From Klebsiella grimontii (GTDB lineage Bacteria > Pseudomonadota > Gammaproteobacteria > Enterobacterales > Enterobacteriaceae): a stretch of 64,000 nt of DNA. The stretch is from contig NZ_FZTC01000007.1 in the NCBI RefSeq assembly GCF_900200035.1, positions 1-64,000 of the forward strand, written 5' to 3'. Both the position numbers and the translations under genes were made by a program. Shown piece by piece: positions 8,531-17,898 of this stretch. Under the pieces are notes generated by a model. The model searched no databases, had not been told where the DNA came from, and saw nothing but the letters and a program-made list of their open reading frames with translations. Positions within the stretch are counted from its first letter, which is position 1. Each line of letters opens with the position of its first letter.

Positions 8531-10075
8531 ATGGCCGAGTCGCAACCCCTGTCCGCCGCCCCCGAGGGGGCGGAATACCTCAGAGCGGTACTGCGCGCGC
8601 CGGTATATGAAGCCGCGCAGATCACGCCGCTGCAAAAAATGGAAAAGCTCTCGTCGCGCCTCGATAACGTTGTGCTGGTGAAGCGTGAAGATCGTCAGCC
8701 GGTGCACAGCTTTAAGCTGCGCGGGGCGTACGCGATGATGGCGGGGCTGACGGAAGAGCAAAAATCGCATGGCGTGATTACCGCTTCGGCGGGTAATCAT
8801 GCGCAGGGCGTGGCTTTCTCGGCTTCTCGCCTGGGCGTGAAGGCGCTGATCGTCATGCCAACCGCCACGGCGGATATCAAAGTCGATGCGGTGCGCGGCT
8901 TCGGCGGCGAAGTGCTGCTGCACGGCGCGAACTTTGATGAAGCCAAGGCCAAAGCTATCGAGCTGGCGCAACAGCAGGGCTTTACCTGGGTACCGCCTTT
9001 CGACCACCCGATGGTGATTGCCGGGCAGGGTACGCTGGCGCTGGAGCTGCTGCAGCAGGATGCCCATATCGATCGCGTATTTGTCCCGGTCGGCGGCGGC
9101 GGTCTTGCGGCGGGCGTGGCGGTGCTGATCAAACAGCTGATGCCGCAGATTAAGGTCATTGCGGTTGAGGCCGAGGATTCTGCCTGTCTGAAAGCCGCGC
9201 TGGATGCGGGTCATCCGGTTGATTTACCCCGCGTCGGGCTCTTTGCCGAAGGCGTAGCGGTTAAACGTATCGGCGATGAGACTTTCCGTCTGTGTCAGGA
9301 GTATCTCGACGACATCGTTACTGTCGATAGCGATGCCATCTGCGCGGCGATGAAAGACCTGTTTGAAGACGTACGCGCGGTGGCTGAACCTTCCGGGGCG
9401 CTGGCGCTGGCGGGGATGAAAAAATATATCGCTCAGCATAATATTCGCGGCGAACGCCTGGCGCACGTGCTTTCCGGCGCGAACGTCAACTTCCACGGCC
9501 TGCGCTACGTTTCCGAACGCTGCGAGCTGGGGGAACAGCGTGAAGCGCTGCTGGCGGTCACCATTCCGGAAGAGAAGGGTAGCTTCCTCAAGTTCTGCCA
9601 GCTGCTGGGCGGCCGTTCGGTCACCGAATTTAACTATCGCTTCGCCGATGCGAAAAATGCCTGCATTTTTGTCGGCGTGCGCCTGAGCCGTGGTCTGGAA
9701 GAGCGGAAAGAGATCCTCAACCTGCTGCACGAGGGCGGCTACAGCGTAGTGGATCTCTCTGACGATGAAATGGCTAAGCTTCACGTGCGCTATATGGTGG
9801 GCGGGCGTCCGTCGCAGCCGCTGCAGGAACGTTTGTTCAGCTTCGAGTTTCCGGAATCCCCCGGTGCCCTGCTGAAGTTCCTGCATACCCTTGGCACCCA
9901 CTGGAACATTTCTCTGTTCCATTATCGCAGCCACGGTACCGATTATGGCCGCGTGCTGGCGGCATTCGAACTGGGCGATCACGAGCCTGATTTTGAAACC
10001 CGCTTGCATGAGCTGGGCTACGATTGTCACGACGAGAGCAATAATCCAGCGTTCAGGTTCTTCCTCGCAGGTTAG
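8531..10075 (+). CDS. ilvA: Threonine deaminase, biosynthetic
   Basis: A 514-residue PLP enzyme that deaminates threonine to 2-oxobutyrate, the committed step to isoleucine. The PLP Lys62 is in HSFKLRGAY and the phosphate-binding loop VGGGGLAAG lies near residue 187. Two C-terminal ACT-like domains (about 340-510) mediate feedback by Ile and activation by Val. It is the last gene of ilvGMEDA; a REP-like element follows. Confidence 0.97.
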   Translation: MAESQPLSAAPEGAEYLRAVLRAPVYEAAQITPLQKMEKLSSRLDNVVLVKREDRQPVHSFKLRGAYAMMAGLTEEQKSHGVITASAGNHAQGVAFSASRLGVKALIVMPTATADIKVDAVRGFGGEVLLHGANFDEAKAKAIELAQQQGFTWVPPFDHPMVIAGQGTLALELLQQDAHIDRVFVPVGGGGLAAGVAVLIKQLMPQIKVIAVEAEDSACLKAALDAGHPVDLPRVGLFAEGVAVKRIGDETFRLCQEYLDDIVTVDSDAICAAMKDLFEDVRAVAEPSGALALAGMKKYIAQHNIRGERLAHVLSGANVNFHGLRYVSERCELGEQREALLAVTIPEEKGSFLKFCQLLGGRSVTEFNYRFADAKNACIFVGVRLSRGLEERKEILNLLHEGGYSVVDLSDDEMAKLHVRYMVGGRPSQPLQERLFSFEFPESPGALLKFLHTLGTHWNISLFHYRSHGTDYGRVLAAFELGDHEPDFETRLHELGYDCHDESNNPAFRFFLAG

Positions 10076-10136
10076 GCTGCGCAGCGCTTATCTGGCCTAC
10101 GATCGGGTTGTAGGCCGGTTCAGGCATCCGGCACTA
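10073..10136. repeat. REP/BIME-like palindromic element
   Basis: Between the convergent ilvA and ilvY ends is a GC-rich imperfect palindrome with the arms TGGCCTAC and GTAGGCCGG and a nearby GCATCCGGC, typical of enterobacterial REP elements. Such elements often stabilise upstream mRNA or bind gyrase. Confidence 0.65.
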
Positions 10137-11033
10137 GTGGCCAGGCAGCAAATTCCAGAATGCATTAATCAGCGGCTCATGCAGCCGCTTTTTTGGCGCG
10201 CAGACGCCGAGTTCAAAAGGGGTCTTCTCGTCGCTGCGCTCCAGAATCATTACGCGATTGCGTACTGGTTCCGGGCTATTTTCCAGTACCACTTCCGGCA
10301 GCAGCGCTACGCCGCAGCCCAGCGCCACCATAGAAACCATGGCTTCATGTCCGCCCACCGTAGCGTAAATCGACGGATTACTGATTTTATGGCGGCGAAA
10401 CCACAGCTCAATGCGGCGGCGCACGGGCCCTTGATCGGCCATAATGAAGGGTACCGTTGCCCAGTCGGGTTTCTCCACCGAGATCTGGTTGCGAACCGGA
10501 CAAGGCAGCGCCGGGGCGATCAGCACCACCGCCAGATTCTCCAGCATGGAAAACGCCACCGCGCCAGGCAGCGTCTCGGGTTTCCCGGCAATCGCCAGAT
10601 CGGCCTCACCCGTGACCACTTTCTCCATCGCATCGGCGGCATCGCCGGTGGTGAGCTTTATTTCCACCGAGGGATGTTCGGCGCGGAAACGATCGAGAAT
10701 CGGCGGCAGATGACTGTAGGCGGCGGTCACCGAACAGAAGATATGCAGTTCGCCCGACAGCGACGGACCTTGCTGATCGATAGCGTGGCGCAGCTGCTGA
10801 TACTGCAATAGCGTCTGCTGGGCAAAGGTGCGGAGCTCTTCTCCCGCTTCGGTAAGCGTTACCGTGCGGTTATCGCGGACAAACAGCGGCTGCCCAAGGT
10901 CTTCTTCCAGGCGCTGAATCTGCCGGGAAAGCGTGGAGGGGCTGACGTGCATCGCTCGCGCGCTGCGGCCAAAATGGCGGCTTTCCGCCAGATGCAGGAA
11001 GGTTTTTAGATCGCGTAAGTCCACCGGCGGCAC
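10134..11033 (-). CDS. ilvY: LysR-type regulator IlvY
   Basis: A 299-residue LysR-family activator of ilvC that responds to the substrates acetolactate and acetohydroxybutyrate. The N-terminal HTH (RHFGRSARAMHVSPSTLSRQ, about residues 17-36) and the periplasmic-binding-like effector domain are intact. It is divergent from ilvC, with the shared operator region 11034-11187, the same arrangement as in E. coli, where binding represses ilvY and activates ilvC. Confidence 0.95.
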   Translation of the reverse strand: MPPVDLRDLKTFLHLAESRHFGRSARAMHVSPSTLSRQIQRLEEDLGQPLFVRDNRTVTLTEAGEELRTFAQQTLLQYQQLRHAIDQQGPSLSGELHIFCSVTAAYSHLPPILDRFRAEHPSVEIKLTTGDAADAMEKVVTGEADLAIAGKPETLPGAVAFSMLENLAVVLIAPALPCPVRNQISVEKPDWATVPFIMADQGPVRRRIELWFRRHKISNPSIYATVGGHEAMVSMVALGCGVALLPEVVLENSPEPVRNRVMILERSDEKTPFELGVCAPKKRLHEPLINAFWNLLPGH

Positions 11034-11047
11034 TCCACAATTTTACA

Positions 11048-11093
11048 TTGCAGAAATTGCAACGTGACGTTGTGAATATATCAATTTCCGCAA
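11048..11093. promoter_or_regulatory. IlvY operator region (two related sites)
   Basis: TTGCAGAAATTGCAA (11048-11062) is an inverted repeat containing a LysR-type T-N11-A core. A second copy of the same motif, in reverse orientation (CAATTTCCGCAA, 11082-11093, reading TTGCGGAAATTG on the other strand), lies 22 bp further on. Two tandem sites between ilvY and ilvC agree with the E. coli operators O1 and O2. Confidence 0.7.
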
Positions 11094-11187
11094 TAAATTT
11101 CCTGTCATATAGTAAGTTCATTCTCTCTTGCACAGACACGGCAAGCGAACCGAACAATAAGACAGCACAACATCACGAGGTATCACC

Positions 11188-12663
11188 ATGGCTAACTACT
11201 TTAATACACTGAACCTGCGCCAGCAGCTGGCGCAGCTGGGCAAATGTCGCTTTATGGGTCGCGACGAATTCGCCGATGGCGCAAGCTACCTTCAGGGTAA
11301 AAAAGTGGTCATCGTCGGCTGTGGCGCTCAGGGCCTGAACCAGGGTCTGAACATGCGCGACTCCGGTCTGGATATCTCCTACGCGCTGCGTAAAGAAGCG
11401 ATTGCCGAAAAGCGCGCTTCATGGCGTAAAGCGACCGAAAACGGCTTCAAAGTAGGTACCTACGAAGAGCTGATCCCGCAGGCTGACCTGGTGGTCAACC
11501 TGACTCCGGACAAACAGCACTCTGACGTTGTGCGTTCCGTTCAGCCGCTGATGAAAGACGGCGCGGCGCTGGGCTACTCTCATGGCTTCAACATCGTGGA
11601 AGTTGGCGAGCAGATCCGTAAAGATATCACCGTCGTGATGGTGGCGCCGAAGTGCCCGGGTACCGAAGTGCGTGAAGAGTACAAGCGCGGCTTCGGCGTA
11701 CCGACCCTGATCGCGGTTCACCCGGAAAACGATCCGAAAGGCGAAGGCATGGCGATTGCTAAAGCCTGGGCTGCGGCGACCGGCGGTCACCGTGCGGGCG
11801 TTCTGGAATCTTCCTTCGTTGCGGAAGTGAAATCTGACCTGATGGGCGAGCAGACCATCCTCTGCGGTATGCTGCAGGCCGGTTCTCTGCTGTGCTTCGA
11901 TAAGCTGGTGGAAGAGGGTACCGACCCGGCATACGCTGAAAAACTGATTCAGTTCGGCTGGGAAACCATCACCGAAGCGCTGAAGCAGGGCGGTATCACC
12001 CTGATGATGGATCGCCTGTCTAACCCGGCTAAGCTGCGTGCTTACGCGCTGTCCGAACAGCTGAAAACGATCATGGCGCCGCTGTTCCAGAAGCATATGG
12101 ATGACATCATCTCCGGTGAATTCTCCTCCGGCATGATGGCTGACTGGGCCAACGACGATAAGAAACTGCTGACCTGGCGTGAAGAAACCGGTAAAACCGC
12201 GTTCGAAACCGCACCGCAGTTTGAAGGTAAAATCGGCGAGCAGGAGTACTTCGATAAAGGCGTTCTGATGATCGCGATGGTGAAAGCGGGCGTTGAGCTG
12301 GCATTTGAAACCATGGTGGATTCCGGCATCATCGAAGAGTCTGCTTACTACGAATCACTGCACGAGCTGCCGCTGATCGCCAACACCATCGCTCGTAAGC
12401 GTCTGTACGAAATGAACGTGGTTATCTCCGATACCGCTGAATACGGTAACTACCTGTTCTCTTACGCTTGCGTACCGCTGCTGAAAGAGTTCATGACCAC
12501 CCTGCAGACCGGCGACCTGGGCAAAGCGATTGCCGAAGGCGCGGTAGACAACGCTCAGCTGCGCGACGTGAACGAAGCCATTCGCGGCCATGCTATCGAG
12601 CAGGTTGGTAAGAAACTGCGTGGTTACATGACTGATATGAAACGCATTGCGGTTGCCGGGTAA
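11188..12663 (+). CDS. ilvC: Ketol-acid reductoisomerase (class II)
   Basis: A 491-residue, long-form (class II) ketol-acid reductoisomerase that isomerises and reduces acetohydroxy acids with NADPH. The nucleotide-binding motif GCGAQG is at residues 44-49, and the metal-binding [11 protein letters not shown] lies near 215. Length equals E. coli IlvC. It is transcribed alone from a promoter activated by IlvY and ends before a repeat hairpin and a strong terminator. Confidence 0.97.
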   Translation: MANYFNTLNLRQQLAQLGKCRFMGRDEFADGASYLQGKKVVIVGCGAQGLNQGLNMRDSGLDISYALRKEAIAEKRASWRKATENGFKVGTYEELIPQADLVVNLTPDKQHSDVVRSVQPLMKDGAALGYSHGFNIVEVGEQIRKDITVVMVAPKCPGTEVREEYKRGFGVPTLIAVHPENDPKGEGMAIAKAWAAATGGHRAGVLESSFVAEVKSDLMGEQTILCGMLQAGSLLCFDKLVEEGTDPAYAEKLIQFGWETITEALKQGGITLMMDRLSNPAKLRAYALSEQLKTIMAPLFQKHMDDIISGEFSSGMMADWANDDKKLLTWREETGKTAFETAPQFEGKIGEQEYFDKGVLMIAMVKAGVELAFETMVDSGIIEESAYYESLHELPLIANTIARKRLYEMNVVISDTAEYGNYLFSYACVPLLKEFMTTLQTGDLGKAIAEGAVDNAQLRDVNEAIRGHAIEQVGKKLRGYMTDMKRIAVAG

Positions 12664-12689
12664 ATAAAAACGACGGTGGTGGGGGGATA

Positions 12690-12722
12690 CCCTCACCCCA
12701 GCCCTCTCCCACAGGGAGAGGG
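12690..12722. repeat. Repetitive hairpin element downstream of ilvC
   Basis: The segment starting CCCTCACCCCAG contains a perfect 9-bp stem CCCTCTCCC / GGGAGAGGG with a 3-nt loop. I recognise this core as a small intergenic repeat common in enterobacterial and other gammaproteobacterial genomes. Its copy number here cannot be judged from one window. Confidence 0.6.
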
Positions 12723-12732
12723 AGCAAACATT

Positions 12733-12759
12733 CAAGGCCTTCTCAGCGAGAAGGCCTTG
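12733..12759. terminator. Terminator between ilvC and ppiC
   Basis: A perfect 12-bp stem CAAGGCCTTCTC / GAGAAGGCCTTG with a 3-nt loop, then a T-rich tract on the + strand. It lies between the convergent ilvC and ppiC genes and could serve both. Confidence 0.8.
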
Positions 12760-12763
12760 TTGT

Positions 12764-13379
<616 letters not shown>

Positions 13380-13573
13380 TATTTTGTTCTCACGTCTCAA
13401 AGATATCCCGTTACTTTACCATCCGCTTTGGTCGTGGACATATACTCTTCGCCATCGCGGGACAGATGTCTCGCCTGATAGACGGAAGCGGGAGATGAGC
13501 AACACTTTTATCCGGCGTATTCCCCCCTGCCAGGGACAGCCGTCCTGTCCTTAACGTTGTGGAGCGAGATAAC
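13380..13573. promoter_or_regulatory. Divergent control region with two inverted repeats
   Basis: The 194-bp space between the second parvulin gene and the CRP/FNR-type regulator holds two short dyads: GACA-N2-TGTC (13461-13470) and GGACAG-N5-CTGTCC (13534-13550). Both use the GACA/TGTC half-site and could be operators for the adjacent regulator. This is inferred from symmetry only. Confidence 0.45.
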
Positions 13574-14278
13574 ATGGGCACAATGAAAAAACCTGACTTT
13601 TCAGTTAGCTGGCTTTCCGGGCTGAGCGAGATTGTGAGCGATCCGCTGCTCTATGAATTACTGAAATATTGTCCTCTGGAGATCATGCGGCGCTGGCGCT
13701 TCGAAGAGATCCCGCGCGGTGATTTTATCTGCCGGCAGGGTGACGTGTGTCAGCGGTTTTCGCTGATTATCGCCGGTGAGGTGGACGTTTTCTATGAGGC
13801 TGAAGACGGGCGCCGCTACCGCCAGGCCCGTTACCGTAAAGGCGACATGCTGGGCGAGCTCGAGATCTTTGAGTCGCGTCATTACATCTGCTCGGTGGTG
13901 GCGGTGGGTCATGTGCAGCTCCTGAGCCTGTCGCAGGAACATTTCTGCCGCTGGCTGGCGTTAGATAACCATTTTAACCAGCGGATGCTGCGCTTTTTTA
14001 GCCAGCAGTATTACCAGCTGTCGAAGAAGGCCAGCAGCGACAATCTTTACTCGCTGCATCAGCGGGTATGTCAGGCGTTATGGCTGCGTTATCAAAATGA
14101 TGGCGCCAGTGAAATCTTGCTGGATAAGCAAAATCTCAGCCAGGAATTCGCGGCGACGACCCGCAGTATTAACCGTATTTTGCATGACCTGAAAGCGCTA
14201 CAGATTATTGATACCGATGGTGAACGCATTGTGTTGTTAGCTCCTGAAAAACTGAAGCAGGAGGCTGATATCGGATAA
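13574..14278 (+). CDS. CRP/FNR-family transcription regulator (YeiL-like)
   Basis: A 234-residue CRP/FNR-type regulator. The cyclic-nucleotide-binding-like beta barrel covers about residues 35-140 (FICRQGDVCQRFSLIIAGEV; GDMLGELEIFES) and a C-terminal winged HTH covers about 160-220 (LSQEFAATTRSINRILHDL). No Cys cluster of the FNR kind is seen near the N-terminus. The closest remembered relative is E. coli YeiL, a regulator near nucleoside genes, but they are clearly distinct. I chose the ATG at 13574, 9 nt after GGAG; a GTG at 13559 is an alternative. It leads an operon with a phosphorylase and a PnuC protein and probably regulates it. Confidence 0.8.
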   Translation: MGTMKKPDFSVSWLSGLSEIVSDPLLYELLKYCPLEIMRRWRFEEIPRGDFICRQGDVCQRFSLIIAGEVDVFYEAEDGRRYRQARYRKGDMLGELEIFESRHYICSVVAVGHVQLLSLSQEHFCRWLALDNHFNQRMLRFFSQQYYQLSKKASSDNLYSLHQRVCQALWLRYQNDGASEILLDKQNLSQEFAATTRSINRILHDLKALQIIDTDGERIVLLAPEKLKQEADIG

Positions 14279-14302
14279 CCGCAAGAGTAAGGAGGCGGGA
14301 GA

Positions 14303-15052
14303 ATGTCGCTGCAACCCCATATCCAGTTAAGCAAAGAGATGACCGGCGCGCGGTACGCGCTGCTGCCGGGCGACCCGCAGCGGGTCGACCGCATCGCCAA
14401 TTTTCTTGATAATCCACAGCCGCTCGGTCAGAACCGGGAGTTTCGCGCCGCGCGCGGCTGGTATCAGGGCGTCGAGATTTTGGTACTCTCCACCGGAATC
14501 GGTGGCCCCTCCACCGCGATCGCCATTGAAGAACTGCGCCAGATCGGCGTAACCACTCTGATTCGTATCGGCAGCTGCGGGGCACTGCAGGATAATCTTG
14601 CGCTCGGCGACGTGATTATCGCTCACGCCGCGGTGATGGATGACGGTACCAGCCGAACCTATGCGCCGGCGGGCTATCCGGCCTGCGCTGACCCACAGCT
14701 GACCTGGGAACTGATGGCGCAGGCGCGGCAGATGAATATCCCGGCCGCGTGCGGTCTGGTGCGCAGCCATGACAGTTTCTATACCGATCGTGAGGCGGAA
14801 CTGGATGCGCAGTGGTCGGCGCGCGGCATTCTGGGGGCGGATATGGAGAGCGCCGCCCTGATGACTATCGGCGCGCTGCGCGGGCTACGTACGGCTTCAT
14901 TACTCAACGTGGTTGTTGCCCATAACGGTTGTCTGGATAGCAGCATCAATGATTATGTCCAGCAGGAAGCGCTGTGCCAGCAGGGCGAAGAACGGCAAAT
15001 TACCCTGGCGCTGCGCGCCATTTATTCCGCTAGCCAGCAAGGAGGTTTGTGA
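14303..15052 (+). CDS. Uridine phosphorylase-like nucleoside phosphorylase
   Basis: A 249-residue NP-I family phosphorylase related to E. coli Udp, which splits uridine with phosphate into uracil and ribose-1-phosphate. The phosphate-site motif LPGDPQRVDRI (about residues 21-31), STGIGGPSTAIAIEEL (about 65-80) and the ribose-binding ADMESAAL are present. The segment that in Udp recognises uracil is shorter and differs, so the base specificity is open. A strong AAGGAGG site precedes it. Its stop overlaps the next gene's start (TGATG), so coupling with the transporter is likely. Confidence 0.85.
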   Translation: MSLQPHIQLSKEMTGARYALLPGDPQRVDRIANFLDNPQPLGQNREFRAARGWYQGVEILVLSTGIGGPSTAIAIEELRQIGVTTLIRIGSCGALQDNLALGDVIIAHAAVMDDGTSRTYAPAGYPACADPQLTWELMAQARQMNIPAACGLVRSHDSFYTDREAELDAQWSARGILGADMESAALMTIGALRGLRTASLLNVVVAHNGCLDSSINDYVQQEALCQQGEERQITLALRAIYSASQQGGL

Positions 15053-15774
15053 TGGACTTTTTTAGCATTAACAATGTGATGGTCAACATTCCTCTCGGCG
15101 AAGGCGGCTATGCGCTATCGTGGATTGAAGCCATCGGTACCATATTCGGCCTGTTGTGTATCTGGTGCGCCAGCCGGGAAAAAATCATCAACTATCTGTT
15201 TGGCCTGATCAACGTCACGCTGTTTGCGGCCATTTTTTTCCAGATTCAGCTCTATGCCAGCCTGCTGCTGCAGGTGTTTTTTTTCGCAGCCAACATTTAC
15301 GGCTGGTACGCGTGGAGCCGGCAAAACGAGGCGCAGGAGGCCGCGCTCAAGGTACGCTGGCTTTCCCGTCAGCAAACCCTGGCGCTGGGCGGCGTCTGCG
15401 CGGTGGCGATTGTGCTGATGACGTTGTTTATCGATCCGGTGTTCGCGACGCTCACTCGTATCATGATTGCCCTGCTGCAAACTTTCGGTATGCAGGTTGC
15501 GATGCCCGACCTCCAGCCCGATGCCTTCCCGTTCTGGGATTCCACCATGCTGGTGTTGTCGATTGCCGCCATGGTGCTGATGACGCGTAAGTTCGTCGAA
15601 AACTGGCTGCTGTGGGTACTTATTGACGTGATTAGCGTCGTTATCTACGCGGTACAAGGCGTTTACGCCATGTCGCTTGAATATGTCCTGCTGACGGCGA
15701 TCGCGGTGATGGGCTCGTACAGCTGGATCAAGAGCGCGCAGCGTAACGGCTATACTCCGCTTGCCGCATCCTGA
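15052..15774 (+). CDS. PnuC-family nucleoside/nicotinamide riboside transporter
   Basis: A 240-residue integral membrane protein highly similar to E. coli PnuC (same MDFFS start, LYASLLLQVFFFAANIYGWY and the MSLEY C-terminal block). About seven hydrophobic segments are visible. PnuC proteins carry nicotinamide riboside by facilitated diffusion coupled to intracellular phosphorylation; relatives (PnuN, PnuT) carry other nucleosides or thiamine. E. coli pnuC lies next to nadA, so this copy in an operon with a nucleoside phosphorylase is probably a paralogue. It may import a nucleoside for that enzyme. Confidence 0.85.
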   Translation: MDFFSINNVMVNIPLGEGGYALSWIEAIGTIFGLLCIWCASREKIINYLFGLINVTLFAAIFFQIQLYASLLLQVFFFAANIYGWYAWSRQNEAQEAALKVRWLSRQQTLALGGVCAVAIVLMTLFIDPVFATLTRIMIALLQTFGMQVAMPDLQPDAFPFWDSTMLVLSIAAMVLMTRKFVENWLLWVLIDVISVVIYAVQGVYAMSLEYVLLTAIAVMGSYSWIKSAQRNGYTPLAAS

Positions 15775-15786
15775 TTGACCGATTTC

Positions 15787-15810
15787 CAGGCTGCCTGAAT
15801 GGGCAGCCTG
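15787..15810 (+). terminator. Possible terminator after the pnuC-like gene
   Basis: A 9-bp stem CAGGCTGCC / GGCAGCCTG with a loop of about 6 nt follows the pnuC-type gene. The following T-run is weak (TTGCTCT), so termination may be partial before rep. Confidence 0.5.
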
Positions 15811-15876
15811 TTGCTCTCACCGCCCCTCTTTCTGCTACAATCCCCACCCCGTTCGAAGATTGAGCAAAATACACCC

Positions 15877-17895
15877 ATGCGTTTAAATCCTGGCCAACAA
15901 CAAGCCGTCGAATTCGTTACCGGACCGTGCCTGGTGCTGGCGGGTGCCGGTTCCGGTAAGACCCGCGTTATTACCAATAAAATCGCCCACCTGATCCGCG
16001 GCTGCGGCTACCAGGCGCGCCATATCGCGGCGGTTACCTTTACCAACAAGGCGGCGCGCGAAATGAAAGAGCGCGTCGGGCAAACGCTGGGGCGTAAAGA
16101 AGCGCGCGGCCTGATGATTTCCACCTTCCACACGCTGGGGCTGGATATCATCAAACGCGAATACGCTGCATTAGGGATGAAATCCAACTTCTCGCTGTTC
16201 GACGATACCGACCAGGTGGCGCTGTTAAAAGAGCTCACCGAAGGGCTGATCGAAGACGATAAAGTGGTGCTTCAGCAGCTGATCTCCACGATCTCCAACT
16301 GGAAAAACGATCTGAAAACCCCTGCCCAGGCCGCCGCCGGCGCGAAAGGGGAGCGGGATCGGATCTTTGCTCACTGCTACGGACTGTACGACGCGCATAT
16401 GAAAGCCTGTAACGTACTCGACTTTGACGATCTGATCCTGCTGCCGACCCTGCTGCTGCAGCGCAACGAAGAGGTGCGGGAGCGCTGGCAGAACAAGATT
16501 CGCTATCTGCTGGTGGATGAATACCAGGACACCAACACCAGCCAGTACGAGCTGGTGAAACTGCTGGTGGGGCAGCGGGCGCGCTTTACCGTAGTCGGCG
16601 ATGACGATCAGTCGATCTACTCCTGGCGCGGCGCGCGGCCGCAGAACCTGGTGCTGCTAAGCCAGGATTTCCCGGCGCTGCAGGTGATCAAGCTGGAGCA
16701 AAACTACCGCTCTTCCGGGCGTATTCTGAAGGCGGCCAACATCCTGATTGCCAACAACCCGCACGTCTTCGAAAAGCGCCTGTTTTCCGAGCTGGGCTAT
16801 GGCGTAGAGCTGAAGGTGCTCTCCGCCAACAATGAAGACCACGAGGCGGAACGCGTGGCTGGCGAACTGATCGCCCATCACTTTATTAATAAAACCGCCT
16901 ATAAGGATTACGCGATCCTGTATCGCGGCAACCATCAGTCGCGGGTTTTCGAAAAGATGCTGATGCAAAATCGCATCCCGTACAAAATTTCCGGCGGCAC
17001 GTCGTTCTTTTCCCGTCCGGAAATTAAAGACCTGCTGGCCTATCTGCGCGTGCTGACTAACCCTGATGACGACAGCGCCTTCCTGCGCATCGTCAATACG
17101 CCGAAGCGCGAAATCGGTTCGGCGACGCTGCAAAAGCTGGGCGAATGGGCGATGGGGCGCAATAAAAGCATGTTTACTGCCAGCTTCGATATGGGCCTGA
17201 CCCAGACGCTGAACGGACGCGGCTATGAGTCTTTGACCCGCTTCACCCACTGGCTGCGGGAGATCCAGCAGCTTTCAGAGCGCGAGCCGATTGCCGCCGT
17301 CCGCGATCTGATCCGCGGCGTGGATTATGAATCCTGGCTCTATGAAACTTCGCCCAGCCCGAAAGCCGCCGAAATGCGGATGAAAAACGTCAATACGCTC
17401 TTCACGTGGATGACGGAAATGCTGGAGGGCAGCGATATCGATGAACCGATGACGCTCACCCAGGTCGTGACCCGTTTTACGCTACGAGACATGATGGAGC
17501 GCGGCGAGTCGGATGAGGAGACGGATCAGGTTCAGCTGATGACGCTTCACGCTTCAAAAGGGCTGGAGTTCCCCTACGTCTACCTGGTTGGCATGGAGGA
17601 AGGGCTGCTGCCGCACCAGAGCAGCATTGATGAAGACAACGTCGATGAAGAACGCCGTCTTGCCTACGTGGGTATCACCCGCGCGCAGAAAGAGCTTACT
17701 TTTACCTTGTGCAAAGAGCGCCGTCAGTACGGCGAGCTGGTGCGACCGGAGCCGAGCCGTTTCCTGCTGGAGCTGCCGCAGGATGATCTGATTTGGGAGC
17801 AGGAGCGCAAAGTGATTTCGCCGGAAGAGCGTATGCATAAAGGTCAGGCGAACGTCGCCAACATCCGGGCGATGCTGGCGAAAGCGCGTAAATAG
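15877..17895 (+). CDS. rep: ATP-dependent DNA helicase Rep
   Basis: A 672-residue UvrD/Rep superfamily 1A helicase that moves 3'-5' and clears protein blocks ahead of replication forks. Walker [11 protein letters not shown] (Lys28), DEYQDTN and [13 protein letters not shown] are the SF1 motifs I, II and V. I chose the ATG at 15877 because it gives the E. coli N-terminus [12 protein letters not shown]; an upstream in-frame ATG at 15799 would add 26 unconserved residues. It ends 3 bp from the convergent kinase gene. Confidence 0.97.
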   Translation: MRLNPGQQQAVEFVTGPCLVLAGAGSGKTRVITNKIAHLIRGCGYQARHIAAVTFTNKAAREMKERVGQTLGRKEARGLMISTFHTLGLDIIKREYAALGMKSNFSLFDDTDQVALLKELTEGLIEDDKVVLQQLISTISNWKNDLKTPAQAAAGAKGERDRIFAHCYGLYDAHMKACNVLDFDDLILLPTLLLQRNEEVRERWQNKIRYLLVDEYQDTNTSQYELVKLLVGQRARFTVVGDDDQSIYSWRGARPQNLVLLSQDFPALQVIKLEQNYRSSGRILKAANILIANNPHVFEKRLFSELGYGVELKVLSANNEDHEAERVAGELIAHHFINKTAYKDYAILYRGNHQSRVFEKMLMQNRIPYKISGGTSFFSRPEIKDLLAYLRVLTNPDDDSAFLRIVNTPKREIGSATLQKLGEWAMGRNKSMFTASFDMGLTQTLNGRGYESLTRFTHWLREIQQLSEREPIAAVRDLIRGVDYESWLYETSPSPKAAEMRMKNVNTLFTWMTEMLEGSDIDEPMTLTQVVTRFTLRDMMERGESDEETDQVQLMTLHASKGLEFPYVYLVGMEEGLLPHQSSIDEDNVDEERRLAYVGITRAQKELTFTLCKERRQYGELVRPEPSRFLLELPQDDLIWEQERKVISPEERMHKGQANVANIRAMLAKARK

Positions 17896-17898
17896 CGG

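Noticed and set aside
9224-10030. 268-codon frame antisense to ilvA
   Set aside because: A shadow frame; the ilvA protein is complete and conserved on the other strand.
10073-10136. IS remnant or attachment site between ilvA and ilvY
   Set aside because: It has the arms and length of a REP/BIME element, with no transposase fragment or target duplication.
15799-15876. Extended N-terminus for Rep (26 residues)
   Set aside because: The extra residues are not in E. coli Rep and overlap the terminator-like hairpin; the start at 15877 matches the family.
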